64,000 bases of DNA from Deinococcus cellulosilyticus NBRC 106333 = KACC 11606 (GCF_007990775.1 NZ_BJXB01000029.1:4358-68357), one strand, 5' to 3'; shown: positions 6,147 through 17,400, numbered from the stretch's first letter. The notes: generated by a model from the letters alone, not told the origin. Numbers and translations are program-made.

Positions 6147-8924
6147 TCAACCTGTAACCTCCACACGATCATTGAGCCAGGCCACCCCCACCACCCGGGC
6201 GTCCACCGGTAGGGTTCGGTTTCTGGCTTTGTGAACCAGAACCTGCTCCAGGGCAGCCGCCAGGGGTTCCCTGGGCAGAGGCATTGCCTTGTCATGACCT
6301 GGCGGTTCATTCTCAAGAAGGCTTTCCAGCATCTCCGGTGGATTGACCTGCCACTGGCTGCCATCAAAGTGCATCAGCACATACTCTTCCCTGAGGATCA
6401 TGCCCTGGTCGTTTTGCCAGACCAGCACAGCCCCCACCAGAACCCCACGGCCGTGCAAGGTAGATACGGGTTCCGAAAACTCCACTCCAAGGGCCACCTT
6501 CAGCAGATGCCTGAGCAAGGGATGACCGATGTCCAGATGGGTGGTTTCCCTGGAGCGCAGTGCAAGGTTGCGATTGAAGGTCACCTTCAGGTTGTGCCGG
6601 ATGCCCGTCTCCTTGCGAACCTGCTCGGGAAGTTTGAGTTCCCACACCTCACCCCTGTGAAGGCGGCTCGTAACCTCAATCCCGGTGATCTTGACCATGC
6701 CCTCCAGGAAGTTCTGCAGGTGCTCAGGGGTCACCTGCAGCTGATCTTTCATCCACTCCTGACTGAATCCAGAAGCGTGACTCAGAAGTTCTTGTTGCCT
6801 TGCGGCGGCATCACGTGCCAGAAACAGAGCCTCTTCCAGCTGACTGCGGGTCTGTTCGCGTGTGGCATGTGCCGCCTGTGCGAGCAGGTCCTCCACCTGC
6901 AGGGCAGAGGCCAGTTGACCGAGAATTTCGTCTTGCAGACCGGCCCCGTAATCCCCACTGACCTTGCAGAGGTCCGCCGTCACCTGACTGAGGCTCTCAT
7001 ACATGGTGGAGAGGATTTCACTGTCCAGGGTGTCCGCAGATTGCAGATTGAACACCACCACGTTCCGGTCCTGCCCGTAACGGTACAGGCGACCCACCCG
7101 CTGTACCAGCCGCATGGGATTCCACGGCAGATCGTAATTGACCATGATGTGGCAATTTCTTTGCAGGTTCAGGCCCTCTCCACCAGCCTCAGTGGAAATC
7201 AAAAACTGGGCTTCGGAATTGAAATCCTCAATGACCTGCCTGCGCTCCTCAAGGGACATTGAACCGTTCAACAACCGCACCTTGCCCGGATGCTTTTTCT
7301 CCAGGGCTTTGCAGATGTCTTCCTGGGTGGACCGGTACTCTGTGAAAACCAGCAGCTTCTCGTGAGGGCTTTGTTTCAAAACCTGGGGCAGAACATGCTC
7401 CATCAGGGTTTGTTTTTTGCTGTCGGTCGGGACCAGCCTTCGGCCCAGATCAATCAGGTCCTTGAGCAAATGTTCCTCTCCCACGAAAAAGGGTGTGCTG
7501 TCGGTCCGGGAGTCGGCCTGTTCCTCTTGCTCCACATAACGCTCATCTTCAACCAGGTTGGTGTTTCTGGATTCATCTTCATGGTTCAGTTTCTGCAGTC
7601 GCCTTTCGAGGGCGGAGGTGATCGCTTCAAAGCTGCTGGAGGCCAGTTTGCGGTACACGGTCATCACAAAACCAATGGCCAGACCCTTGTGGCCCAGTTC
7701 ACGGCTGCGGGCATAACCGTTTTTCAGGTACAGCCTGAGTTGCCGGTCAAATATCTTTTCTGTTTCAGAGAGAGGCACGTCCACCCGGTGGGTGGACTTG
7801 TGTTTGAAGAGCAGCTTGCCGTCCTTGTCGGTGACTTCCGACTTGCGGTTGCGGATGATCACATCCCTGAGCACTTCCGGCTGGATTTGCACCCGATCCA
7901 GCTGCCGCCGCCAGGCTTCACCGGGCCGCAGCAGTTCCAGCAAGGCCCGGAAACGGTCCATCTTGCCCTGGTGCGGGGTGCCGGTGAGAAGCAGCACATT
8001 GCGGCTGCGGTTCCTGAGGTGGCTGGCAAGTTCGTATCGTTCAGAAGCCACAAAACTGTTGCCGTACTGAGAGCGGGTGAGGCGGTGTGCCTCATCGAAA
8101 ATCACGTAATCCCAGTCGTCGGCGGCCAGCAGAGTCTCCAGGTGATTTTCCTGCTTGGCCCGGTCCAGGGAGACAATCACCTGATTTTTGCCATGCCAGT
8201 GCCGGGGGTCCTGAATGAAAAAGTCCTGCCCGTAAATCTGGAAGTCCCTGAGGTTGAATTTGGAACTCATTTCCTCCTGCCATTGCCGGGTCAGACCCGC
8301 GGGCACCACAATCAGGAAGCGCCTGAGGCCCCTGGATTGCAGGGCGGTGATCAGCAGGCCCACAGAGATGGTTTTCCCCAGGCCCACATCATCGGCAATC
8401 AGCCAGTTGAGGCTTCCCGATGTCAGAATGCGGTGGACCAGAGACACCTGGTGGGGCAAGGGGTCAATGTCCAGTTGACTCAGGGCCCCAGTGTTGTGCT
8501 GCCAGTGCTGGATCAGGTGAGCCAGTTGTTGCAACCGGAACCGTTCCGGGTGATGCCCTCTGGGGAGCCGTCCCTTCGCCAGCAGGGTGTAAGGGGAGGT
8601 GTTCACCCGCACGCACTGCCAGGGAAACCAGTGGGTGTCGTTTGTCTGGTAAAGGTGGACCAGCACCTGCTCCATTCCTGCAAAAACCCGCTGGGTGATG
8701 ATTTTGCCTTCACCCAGCCGATCTGAGAGGTTCATGCGGTAAACCGTCACCTCGGCACCCACCATCAGGCCACTGCGCAGTTCCTGCACCGGCAGGTGGC
8801 TCACCATCTGGTCGTCCCACTGCACTTTGGCTCTGGGTGTGGGGTGCTGCACCACTTCGAGAACTTTGGCCCGGCGTTCGGGTCGGCTTCGGTGTTTGAT
8901 CAGGGTTCCGGGAACGGGAATCAC
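6147..8924 (-). CDS. SNF2/RapA-like SF2 helicase
   Basis: 925 residues from a GTG at 8924 that overlaps the stop of the upstream coiled-coil gene (GTGA), with GGAGG four bases before it. The N-terminal ~100 residues form a small beta-rich domain like that of RapA. The SF2 core has Walker A DDVGLGKT, DEAH box FDEAHRL, motif III LLTGTPHQG, and the C-terminal RecA lobe with STEAGGEGLNLQ and QRVGRLYRYGQDR. A helical C-terminal region of ~300 residues follows. RapA-type enzymes remodel RNA polymerase or nucleoprotein complexes; SNF2-like enzymes also occur in defence systems (for example DrmD, DpdE). It is translationally coupled to the coiled-coil protein, so they probably act together. The exact system is not recognised. 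Confidence 0.88.
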   Translation of the reverse strand: MIPVPGTLIKHRSRPERRAKVLEVVQHPTPRAKVQWDDQMVSHLPVQELRSGLMVGAEVTVYRMNLSDRLGEGKIITQRVFAGMEQVLVHLYQTNDTHWFPWQCVRVNTSPYTLLAKGRLPRGHHPERFRLQQLAHLIQHWQHNTGALSQLDIDPLPHQVSLVHRILTSGSLNWLIADDVGLGKTISVGLLITALQSRGLRRFLIVVPAGLTRQWQEEMSSKFNLRDFQIYGQDFFIQDPRHWHGKNQVIVSLDRAKQENHLETLLAADDWDYVIFDEAHRLTRSQYGNSFVASERYELASHLRNRSRNVLLLTGTPHQGKMDRFRALLELLRPGEAWRRQLDRVQIQPEVLRDVIIRNRKSEVTDKDGKLLFKHKSTHRVDVPLSETEKIFDRQLRLYLKNGYARSRELGHKGLAIGFVMTVYRKLASSSFEAITSALERRLQKLNHEDESRNTNLVEDERYVEQEEQADSRTDSTPFFVGEEHLLKDLIDLGRRLVPTDSKKQTLMEHVLPQVLKQSPHEKLLVFTEYRSTQEDICKALEKKHPGKVRLLNGSMSLEERRQVIEDFNSEAQFLISTEAGGEGLNLQRNCHIMVNYDLPWNPMRLVQRVGRLYRYGQDRNVVVFNLQSADTLDSEILSTMYESLSQVTADLCKVSGDYGAGLQDEILGQLASALQVEDLLAQAAHATREQTRSQLEEALFLARDAAARQQELLSHASGFSQEWMKDQLQVTPEHLQNFLEGMVKITGIEVTSRLHRGEVWELKLPEQVRKETGIRHNLKVTFNRNLALRSRETTHLDIGHPLLRHLLKVALGVEFSEPVSTLHGRGVLVGAVLVWQNDQGMILREEYVLMHFDGSQWQVNPPEMLESLLENEPPGHDKAMPLPREPLAAALEQVLVHKARNRTLPVDARVVGVAWLNDRVEVTG

Positions 8925-11900
8925 ATGGCCTCCAGCAGATGGTGAACATACACATTCATGTCGATGTGGGGTGGACAATTGCGGATCAGGTGGATCAGCA
9001 CAAAACACGCACTGGTCTCTCCCCTGAACCAGGGATGATCAGCGTGCAAATCCAAAATGGCCTGCATGGTGAGTTCAATTTCGGTCATGTCCGGCAGGCC
9101 ATGGAAGCAGGCCACAAACTTCAAGGCATGGTCCCAGGACAGCAGATGCGGTGTGGCCCTCAGCTCTCCATATTTCTTCCAGCTGTACCAGAAGTGATGA
9201 GATTCGCTGACCAGGAGGCGGGTGCGGTATGCCAATTCGATGGCTTCGATGCTGTGTCCAGCCTCAATCAATTTCTGCAGGGTGTGGACCCTTTTCCCAA
9301 TGATTTTCAGGTCAAGTGCTTCAGCCAGGAAGTCAAAGGCGTGACTGACATCATGCCTTAAAGCCAGGTCAGCAGCCCGCTGTTCAGCGATTCGGGTGGT
9401 GGTGAGACGTCCATCATCCACTTCACTGGCAGGCTCTGCCACCCCGGTCTCGTCGTCGAGATCCCAGAGGTCAATGACGAAGACGGCCTTGACCTCTTCA
9501 GGGCCAGAATCCTGGATCGTTTCAAATTCCAGATCCTGGAACTCTGGCAGGGGGTCGTGCTGCAACACCGGCCCGTCCATAAAATCCCAGGGCTCAGGGA
9601 GGTCCAGATCAGGGTCCACCTCCAGCCCATCCAGATGTTCTTCATCCGTCGGTGAAACCTGAACGAATTGCAGCTCGGAACGCCCGTCCAAAACTTCAAC
9701 GTTCTCCAGCAGAGCCAATCCCTGAGCATTCTGTTCGAAAACATCTGGGCCCAGAATTTCATGTGGATGGATCATTTCATCCAGATCCGAATGGGCCACG
9801 GAACATTCCAGGCCGGCCTGCTTCAGTTCTGGAAGGAAATCCAGGAGCGGTGACTGCCACAGTGCACGCCTGAGGGGTTCAAAACCCATGTGGTTTCTGG
9901 GGGTGAGGACCTCCATCCGGTGGGTCAGACCCTGCACCTCTTCTTGAAGGTGGTTTTGCAACACCTGCCATCTGTGTGGGCTGGTTCCAGGAAAGTACTC
10001 GATCAGGGCGTCCAGTGCCATCTGAATCAGCTGGAAAGTCGGGATTTTTTCGAAAGCCTGCTGGTACTCCTTCAGCTGTGAGAGACTGTATTTCAGCAGC
10101 AGGATGTCCTGTTCACTGGGCATGCAGCTTTCAAGGGCCACCTGCAGGGTCTTTGCAGATGCCCGCAAATGCTCCAGTTTTTTCTGCTGGTCCAGGCAGG
10201 CCTGCTGGTGGTTTGTGCATCCCGGTTTCCAGTGCACCTGCAACTGATTGTCCAGCCGACTGAGGGCCTTTTGCTTGCGGGCCAGAATCGTTTTCTGTGT
10301 TGCCGTGAGCGGACCCTTTTTTTCCTGAAGTTCTGCCATCTGCTTCTTCAGCAGGTCCAGGGTGCCAAAATCTGACACCCGCGCTTCACATTCCTGAATG
10401 TCCTGCAAGATGGATTTGCGTTTCTCAAAGAGGGTCTGCCACACCTGCTGGCGCTGTGCGGCCTGTTGCCTGAGGTGATGCAGGTCTTCATTGAGGCTGC
10501 TCCGCAAACCCGTGGGAACATGCACAATGTGCTTGACCGGCACATGCTGCAGATGCCGTACGATTTCTTCAAGCACATTGAGCCGGTTGCTCGCTTGCTG
10601 CAGGGCTTTTGCAGTGATCTGCTGGGCCTGCTGAAGCTGTGAAAGCCACCCTGGAGTGAGCAACCTGGAGCCGTCGAACAGTTGCCTGGTTTGTGGGTCC
10701 AGCAAAAAGACAGAACCATTGACCGCTGCAGGGTGTGCACGGGTGGCCTCTTCAACCATCGGTACTGGGCTCTCGGTGAGGGCAAGGTCTTCTGAGAACA
10801 GACCTGTGTCCTCCACCTCTTCAACTTCAAAAAAGAGGGCCAGTGGGGAAGTGAACGCTTCGCTGTCCCACAGGCCAGGCTGATGAGAGGAGGCAGGTGT
10901 TTTCACCTCAGGGATGGGCTGCACGGGCTCAAAGAGCTGCACGGGCTGAAGAAAAGCCTCGTCCAGCAAGTGGTCATCTGATGACTCAACCTGTTCTGTA
11001 AATGCCAGGCCCTGTCCTTCTGATGGGTCCAGAAACACCGGATCCAGGTCCAGTTCTGCTGAAGGGGCAGAGGACAAAAGTTCATCAGAAGACAGGTCCA
11101 GTGCATCGACTTCAAGGGTGCTTCTTTCTGTGTGAAGGACCTCTGATTCGATGCCCAGCGCATCCAGCTCTGTCACAGCTTGCAACTGGACCGTTTCTGT
11201 TTTCTGGTGTTGATCCTGATGGGCCAGCAAAGTGAGACGCATGGCAAGCACCTGCAGCAACTGGTGTTGCAGGGTCACTGAGTCATTTGCCTCCGTAGTC
11301 AATTCGGGGGTGTCTTCCCGCGCCGGCTCCACCTGCAAGAAAACATGCAAGCTGTGCTGCGTTTTGGGGAAAACAGGGGCTGCAAACCCTTTATGTTGGT
11401 TGGGCGGGTCCAGCAATCTCAGAGCAACAGCAAGACCCGCCACCTGATCTCTGGCGGCGCTGAACTCCTGCTGTGCCTGGGTCAGGGAACTGATGTGTGG
11501 AAATTTCTGCTGAATGTCCCTGAGCAAGGCGTCGTGCCTTTCCAGGATTTCCCTGGCCTCAAAAGCCGCCTGGTAAAGTTCACATTGAGACCGGTGAAAT
11601 TTGAGCACCTGTTGCTCTTCAGGGGTGAGCCGTATTGTGAGACGCTCCCGGTGCAGGGCGTCTTTCTCCTGTTGCAGGCTTTGCAACCTCGTGTGACATC
11701 CCTGCCAGCCCTGTTCCAGGGTGGTCGCTCCGAGTTTTGCCAGGAAAGGCTGAAGTTCACGTTGCAGGGTTTCCATTTCCGTCTGCTTGCTTTTGTGTTC
11801 CGCCCGGTACTGGGGCAACAGCAATTTCATGCGGTGACCGAAGCCCTGCTGACCGAGTTCCTCTTGCAAGACCATCCAGCGGGTCAGCGCTTGCAGGTGA

Positions 11901-12286
11901 ACCTGATGTTCTTCGATGCTCGCGGTGAGGTGGACCAGGCGGGATTGCATCTGATCAAGATCACCCTTGCGCCGGTGAAGAGTCCTCAGGTCTGCTTTTT
12001 GCAGCAGAGGCATCAGGGCCTCAGGAACCACCACCGATCGAAGATCCTCAAGAGACAGATCCACATCTGACAATCTCTCCTGATGGACTTTCCACATGTT
12101 GAGCAGGCGGTTGGCCTCTTCAAGCTGTGCCAGGGCCAGTTGATTTGCATTTCGCAGGTGCCAGTGCCTGGAGACTTCAACCCTGAAGTCGGTTTTCAGC
12201 AGATCAGTGCACCTCGCGAGTCTTGAGGTGTTGGCGGTCTGCAACGATGTGACGTGAATTGTGGACGGAACTGCGGACAGGGTCAT
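8921..12286 (-). CDS. Large coiled-coil protein of unknown function, partner of SNF2-like helicase
   Basis: 1121 residues from the ATG at 12286, chosen because AAGGTGACC lies directly upstream. It is rich in Gln, Leu, Glu and His and dominated by predicted long helical and coiled-coil stretches (~80-330 and ~600-760), with an acidic low-complexity linker at ~390-560. A second Asp/Glu-rich stretch lies before a helical C-terminal domain of ~150 residues (AFDFLAEALDLKIIGK onward). No Walker A, nuclease or membrane motif is seen. The shape suggests a scaffold or DNA-clamp-like subunit. It is the first gene of a two-gene operon with the helicase and is divergent from the M48/HelD-like pair. I do not recognise the family. 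Confidence 0.75.
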   Translation of the reverse strand: MTLSAVPSTIHVTSLQTANTSRLARCTDLLKTDFRVEVSRHWHLRNANQLALAQLEEANRLLNMWKVHQERLSDVDLSLEDLRSVVVPEALMPLLQKADLRTLHRRKGDLDQMQSRLVHLTASIEEHQVHLQALTRWMVLQEELGQQGFGHRMKLLLPQYRAEHKSKQTEMETLQRELQPFLAKLGATTLEQGWQGCHTRLQSLQQEKDALHRERLTIRLTPEEQQVLKFHRSQCELYQAAFEAREILERHDALLRDIQQKFPHISSLTQAQQEFSAARDQVAGLAVALRLLDPPNQHKGFAAPVFPKTQHSLHVFLQVEPAREDTPELTTEANDSVTLQHQLLQVLAMRLTLLAHQDQHQKTETVQLQAVTELDALGIESEVLHTERSTLEVDALDLSSDELLSSAPSAELDLDPVFLDPSEGQGLAFTEQVESSDDHLLDEAFLQPVQLFEPVQPIPEVKTPASSHQPGLWDSEAFTSPLALFFEVEEVEDTGLFSEDLALTESPVPMVEEATRAHPAAVNGSVFLLDPQTRQLFDGSRLLTPGWLSQLQQAQQITAKALQQASNRLNVLEEIVRHLQHVPVKHIVHVPTGLRSSLNEDLHHLRQQAAQRQQVWQTLFEKRKSILQDIQECEARVSDFGTLDLLKKQMAELQEKKGPLTATQKTILARKQKALSRLDNQLQVHWKPGCTNHQQACLDQQKKLEHLRASAKTLQVALESCMPSEQDILLLKYSLSQLKEYQQAFEKIPTFQLIQMALDALIEYFPGTSPHRWQVLQNHLQEEVQGLTHRMEVLTPRNHMGFEPLRRALWQSPLLDFLPELKQAGLECSVAHSDLDEMIHPHEILGPDVFEQNAQGLALLENVEVLDGRSELQFVQVSPTDEEHLDGLEVDPDLDLPEPWDFMDGPVLQHDPLPEFQDLEFETIQDSGPEEVKAVFVIDLWDLDDETGVAEPASEVDDGRLTTTRIAEQRAADLALRHDVSHAFDFLAEALDLKIIGKRVHTLQKLIEAGHSIEAIELAYRTRLLVSESHHFWYSWKKYGELRATPHLLSWDHALKFVACFHGLPDMTEIELTMQAILDLHADHPWFRGETSACFVLIHLIRNCPPHIDMNVYVHHLLEAM

Positions 12287-12638
12287 GGTCACCTTTTCAT
12301 GGAAAACGGAACAGCTGAAATTCTGGCGGCCTCTTGCTTTTGTGTTTTCAGCATACAACTGTTGAGCGACACATAACGTCGCGTGGTTCTTGCATTTTCA
12401 GTGAATCCATGTATTGTTAAAAATTTGTAACTTTTTGTGGCAATATGCTTTGATTTGTGTTCAGTTCTTTTCTCTGTTGATGTTTTGCTTGGGCAAATTC
12501 CCTGTTTCTTCAAAATTCATCACCAGACTTGCAATGGGCATCCAGTAAGCTGGGATCAGCCCACACATCCTGCGACACTTCCTGACGCACGCATGTGGTT
12601 CAATCAAATCAAACTCGCTTCGTGAAAGGTTCCTGCTC
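12287..12638. promoter_or_regulatory. Divergent intergenic region between the two unassigned gene pairs
   Basis: 352 bp without a gene, clearly more AT-rich than the flanking coding sequence. A candidate plus-strand promoter is TTGCAT (12390-12395), 16 bp, TATTGT (12412-12417), which would leave a ~210-nt leader before the M48 gene. No convincing minus-strand promoter was resolved. Both gene pairs must be driven from here. Confidence 0.45.
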
Positions 12639-14393
12639 ATGACCCACCGACTCTCCCAGGCCCAATGGAACACCCAGCATCCCATTCAGGACTTTCCAGG
12701 CCTGCAATCCCACCACTACGAGCACCCGGATGACCGCCGCCTGCTCAGCACCGCACGCAACATCAAGGGTTTTGACACGGTGTTCAAGGCCCTTTCGGGA
12801 GCCATGTTCGAACGCCAGGGTTACCTGATGGATCTGGCCAACCACATCAGGGTGGGTCCGGTCCAGCACCCACAGCTGTACCGGGTGTTCCAGGAAACCG
12901 TCAGGGCCCTGGACATTCCTGAGCCTGAGCTCTTCATCAGCAACAGACCCGGCATCAATGCCTACGCCACAGGCAGCAACAAGCCTTATGTGGTGTTGCA
13001 CGCCGATCTTTTGCACGTCATGAGCAGCCGGGAAATCCAGTGGGTGATTGCTCATGAGCTCGGTCACATCAAAAGCGGGCATGTGCTTTACCAGTCCATG
13101 ATGCAAGTGCTGACCTCCGGTGCCATCAACCTCATTCCTGGGATCGGGATCCTGTTCCAGCAGGGCTTGCAGCAGGCCCTGCTGCTGGGACTCATGCACT
13201 GGTCCAGGGTGGCCGAATTCACTGCAGACCGGGCCGCTGCCCTGGTGACCGGTTCTCCTGAACTGGGCGTCCAGACCCTGCTCAAACTCGCTGGTGGCTG
13301 GGTGGACCCGGACCATTTCAACCTGGACGCCTTCATGAAGCAGGGAGAGGAGTTCAGCAGCATCAGCGACACCTTCAGTGGCAAGGTCTACAACCTGATG
13401 TCGGGCGTGCTGGAAATGACCCACCCTTACCCGGTGATCCGTGCCAAAGCCCTGCAGGAGTGGCACCAGTCCAGCACCTATCAGGGCCTGGTGCGGCAGG
13501 AGCATCTTCAGGGCCTCGACCAGCACTACAGGCTCTACCCCCATCCAGGTGCCAGGTGTGAAAAGTGCAGTGCTTTTGTGGCTGACCAGCATGCGCAGTG
13601 CCCCAACTGCCAGCACCCCAGGACGAGCCAGACCCTCCACATGTCCTTGCCGGATGAAATCAAGTGCACCTGCCACCGCTGCCAGAAAACCAACAGCCGC
13701 TATCAGGTCTACTGCTTTCACTGCGGGGAGAAAATTCAGGACCACCTGTTCAAAACCGTCAAACCCCAGGAATCCACCGAAGTCACCCGTGAAGCGGGCA
13801 GTGTCACCCCCAGAACCTCAAAAGCCCAGTACAGCACCAGCAAACTGACCGGAGGGCTGGGAAACCTGGTGAACCAGTCCCTGAAGGGGAACGAACAAAT
13901 TCTGCAAGAAGTGGAAACCAATATGGGGATTGGACTGGCCTTCACCACTGATCGCATTCTGGTGGTTAAAGCCGGGCTGGTGGCTGCAGGCGGATTTGGG
14001 AAAACTGTGCAGCACTCATTCTACTACGATAACATCGAAGAGCTTCATTTGAAACGCGGTAAACCCATGCCAAAGCCAGGACAGGACCCCAACACCATCA
14101 AAGAACTGGTGGTGTTTGCCATTCATCTGAAAAACAAACCTCTGCCTCAGAACCTTTTTGTGGACCTTCCACTGCTAGAACAATCCAATGTTCTGACCTT
14201 GCTCAACGACAATCCCTTTGGCGTGCTGAGAACCTTCCTGAATCAATTTCAGTGGAAAACAGCTCCTCAGGCAGAGCAAACACCTGCAACCCCAGAAGCA
14301 ACACCTGATCTGATGATGCTGTTGCGCATGCTGGACAGCGGAAAAATCAGCCAGGAGCAATTCACACTGCTTTCCAGCAAACTGCAGGCCTGA
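12639..14393 (+). CDS. Soluble M48 metalloprotease with zinc ribbons and SHOCT-like tail
   Basis: 584 residues; AAAGG lies eight bases before the ATG. Residues ~60-260 are an M48 (HtpX/Ste24-like) peptidase with IAHELGHIKSGH (HExxH) and the downstream AEFTADRAA glutamate ligand. The multiple membrane helices normal for HtpX are missing; only a hydrophobic stretch (INLIPGIGILF) is present. Next are two zinc-ribbon knuckle pairs (CEKC...CPNC and CHRC...CFHC). Then comes a region like a bacterial PH/GRAM domain (FTTDRILVVKAG, YYDNIEELHL) and a C-terminal SHOCT-like helix (LLRMLDSGKISQEQFTLLSSKL). It lies 21 bp before the HelD-like gene in the same operon. Confidence 0.85.
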   Translation: MTHRLSQAQWNTQHPIQDFPGLQSHHYEHPDDRRLLSTARNIKGFDTVFKALSGAMFERQGYLMDLANHIRVGPVQHPQLYRVFQETVRALDIPEPELFISNRPGINAYATGSNKPYVVLHADLLHVMSSREIQWVIAHELGHIKSGHVLYQSMMQVLTSGAINLIPGIGILFQQGLQQALLLGLMHWSRVAEFTADRAAALVTGSPELGVQTLLKLAGGWVDPDHFNLDAFMKQGEEFSSISDTFSGKVYNLMSGVLEMTHPYPVIRAKALQEWHQSSTYQGLVRQEHLQGLDQHYRLYPHPGARCEKCSAFVADQHAQCPNCQHPRTSQTLHMSLPDEIKCTCHRCQKTNSRYQVYCFHCGEKIQDHLFKTVKPQESTEVTREAGSVTPRTSKAQYSTSKLTGGLGNLVNQSLKGNEQILQEVETNMGIGLAFTTDRILVVKAGLVAAGGFGKTVQHSFYYDNIEELHLKRGKPMPKPGQDPNTIKELVVFAIHLKNKPLPQNLFVDLPLLEQSNVLTLLNDNPFGVLRTFLNQFQWKTAPQAEQTPATPEATPDLMMLLRMLDSGKISQEQFTLLSSKLQA

Positions 14394-14414
14394 ACGGTCA
14401 AAGGAGTGATGGTC

Positions 14415-17400
14415 ATGAACCCAGCACAACACCCAGAGTATGAACTGGAGAAGAAAGTCCTTCGCCAAACTGCTTTGCTGATCGAAGAGGAAATTGAGCA
14501 TCACCGCACAGGCCGCATGGAAAGTGGAGGCAACAACTGGACCAACCGCAACCTGAACCTCAGCATCCGCGAAGAGGCGCTGAAAAGTCTGGAGGACAAC
14601 CAGTACAAACCTTACTTTGCACGGATGGAATTCACCGACAGCACCGGAAAAAGACAGAATTTCTATTTTGGCAGGGCACACATTCGCATGCCTCACATGA
14701 CGGTGCTCAGCTGGCAGTCCCCTGTGTATTCCCTGTTCATTCAGGGCAATGCAAAACAACAGAGCTATTATGTTCCTGGGACCAAAAAAAACCATCAGGT
14801 GAACCTGCTGCTCCGTCGAAGGTTTGAACTGAACCTGTATCAGATCCACTACATGAATGACGAGGTGGATTACCGGCAAACCCATACTGGAACAACCGCC
14901 TCAGAAAATTCGTTTTTGATTCGCAAACTTTCACAACGTGGAGATCCTGGCTTGCAGGACATCGTGGAAACCATTCAGGTGGATCAAGACCGCATCATTC
15001 GGGCAGACTTGAAACTGCCTGTGATTCTTCATGGGGTGGCCGGAAGTGGAAAAACCTCTGTGGCCTTTCACCGTCTGGCTTATTTGCTCTTCCCCGAGTC
15101 GGGTTACAACCTGAAAACTTCAGATGTGCTGGTTCTCGCACCCAACCGTCGTTTTCTGCATTACGTCCGGGATCTTCTTCCTGCCCTTGGGGTCAAAGGG
15201 GTCCAACAGGTGACTTTTTTTGACTGGGCTTTCAGTCAGATTCGGGAGGACAGGCACGTGCTTTTTGACGCTGCACAGACCGTGGAAGATCCCCACTTTG
15301 ATTCTTTCCTGCGCGTTCAGAACAGTCCAGAGCAAAACAGGGCCTGGCGGAGTTCTGCGCTGAAAAACAGTCTGAAATTCAGGAAAGTGCTGGACCGTTA
15401 TGCCCATCATTTGTACACCCGCATTCAGTTGCCAGACCAGGACGTCTCTTTCGAAGAGCAACTTGGTGCACAAGTGGTTCAGGTGGTGTTCTCACCTCAT
15501 GCTCTGCAAGAAGCATTGCGCACTGCATTTGAAACCCACACAGGATACGGTGAACGAAGGCAGCAGTTCCTGCAAAACCTGCAAGAAGACTTCATGCAAA
15601 AACACATCCAAAAGTTTGGACTGCCCAGGGATGCAGAAGACCGCGCCTATCTGCAAAGCATGACAGCCAAAATCAACACCCACTTTGGGAGGCTTTACCG
15701 CAGGTTCAACCTGGCTGGATTTTACAGGGAATTGTTTGAACTGGAGACCCTGCAACAGGTGGCTGCAGGCCTCCTCTCGACTGACGAGATGGCGTGCCTT
15801 GCAGCAAAAGCCCCTCGAAAATCACGCAAACCGCAAGATGAAGACCCTGATCAAGAGGTCACCAGCACGAGCCTGGAAATGGCTGATGTGGCACCCCTCT
15901 ATGCCCTGTTCAGACGCCTGACCGGTGCTCCAGGTCCCCAGTATCGACACATCATTGTGGACGAAGCACAAGACTTCACACCCCTGCAATTTGCGCTGCT
16001 CAGGGAACACAACGTTGAAAACTCTTACACCATCGTTGGAGACACCGCACAAAACATCTTCGCCCACCGTGGACTGGACAGCTGGGACACCCTTGAAGAG
16101 GTTCTGGGAACCTCGGCCATGCGCGAAAAAATCACCCAGAACTACCGGAGCACCAGAGAAATTGTGCTGCTGTGCAACGCAGTGCAACAGGCCGTCCGGG
16201 GGAAACAATCCCTTTCTGCAATTCCGGTGGAGCGCTCAGGCCCAAAACCCGTGTTCCACCAATCTGATCATGAAGATCGACTGCTGCAGGTGATGACAGA
16301 AGAACTGTTCCAGCTGGCGGATCGGGGTCGAAAAAACATCGCGGTGCTGACCCGGGACCAGAAACAGGCAGAAGCCATCAGCAGGTGGCTTGAGCAGCAT
16401 CACATCCCCAACAACCTGCAACTGGAAAACAATCCCAGGGCTGCCGACCAGAACCCCGACAGCATCGTGAGTGTGCTGCCTGTGGCGGTCTCCAAGGGCA
16501 TGGAGTTTGAGGCCGTGATGGTGTATGACGTCAGTGAAGCCAACTATTCTTCCCAGAACCCGGTGCTGGGGAAACTGCTGTTTGTGGCGGTGTCCCGCGC
16601 GCTCCATGAACTCCACCTTTACTCCGTGGGCCAGGCATCAGAACACCTGAAATTGACCCGAGGGGTACGCAAAAACCATTTTCATGACGGCACCAGCCCC
16701 AGCAAACCGCTCAGCAAAACCCCACCGCCCCCCCCAGCAAAAGCAGCATTAAAGAAAAACCCATCACCACAGAGCAGCGTTCATCCCACACAAAAACAGC
16801 GCACCTCCTATTTCATTCGCCTGAAATCCCATGCCAGACCTTACCAGGACCTGCGCGAACAGGTTCACACCCTCACTGCAGACTTCAATGATGGGGAACT
16901 TCAGTACTACCTGCTTCACCGTGCAACATTCCGCGAACTCCTGGGGGATGATTTTGTTGTGGACATGGATGCAGAATCCAGGGACCTTTCTGGCAAAGTC
17001 AGTCGTGAACTGCTTTTTCTTTACCAGCTCGGCAAGCGTTGCATTGAATCAGGAACGGTACCCGGGCTCAGAAAGCCTGACAATGTTCCCTCAGACATCT
17101 GGCAAGAGTGGCTTTCTTTCCCCTCAGAGTCCCTCAGGCTTCTGCTCGTCCATGAAGTCATCCGACTGAAAAAGGAACTGTACGCCAACCCAGTCTCCGT
17201 CAGCCAGGAAACCCTGGATTTGTTGATGGCGTTTGAACCCAGAGGCAACCCAGAACCTCAGCTTGACCCTGCGCCTGCTACACAGGACATCCCACAGGTG
17301 AAGCCATTCCAGGGTGCCCTCTTTGCGGTCTATCAGTTGCCAAAGTTTGAATTGCAACTGACCCGACAGCCAGTCCTTATGTCCTCAGGTGAAATGAAAT

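Noticed and set aside
6147..8924. DISARM system based on a DrmD-like SNF2 helicase
   Set aside because: No drmA, drmB, drmC or DISARM methyltransferase is adjacent; its partner is an unrelated coiled-coil protein.
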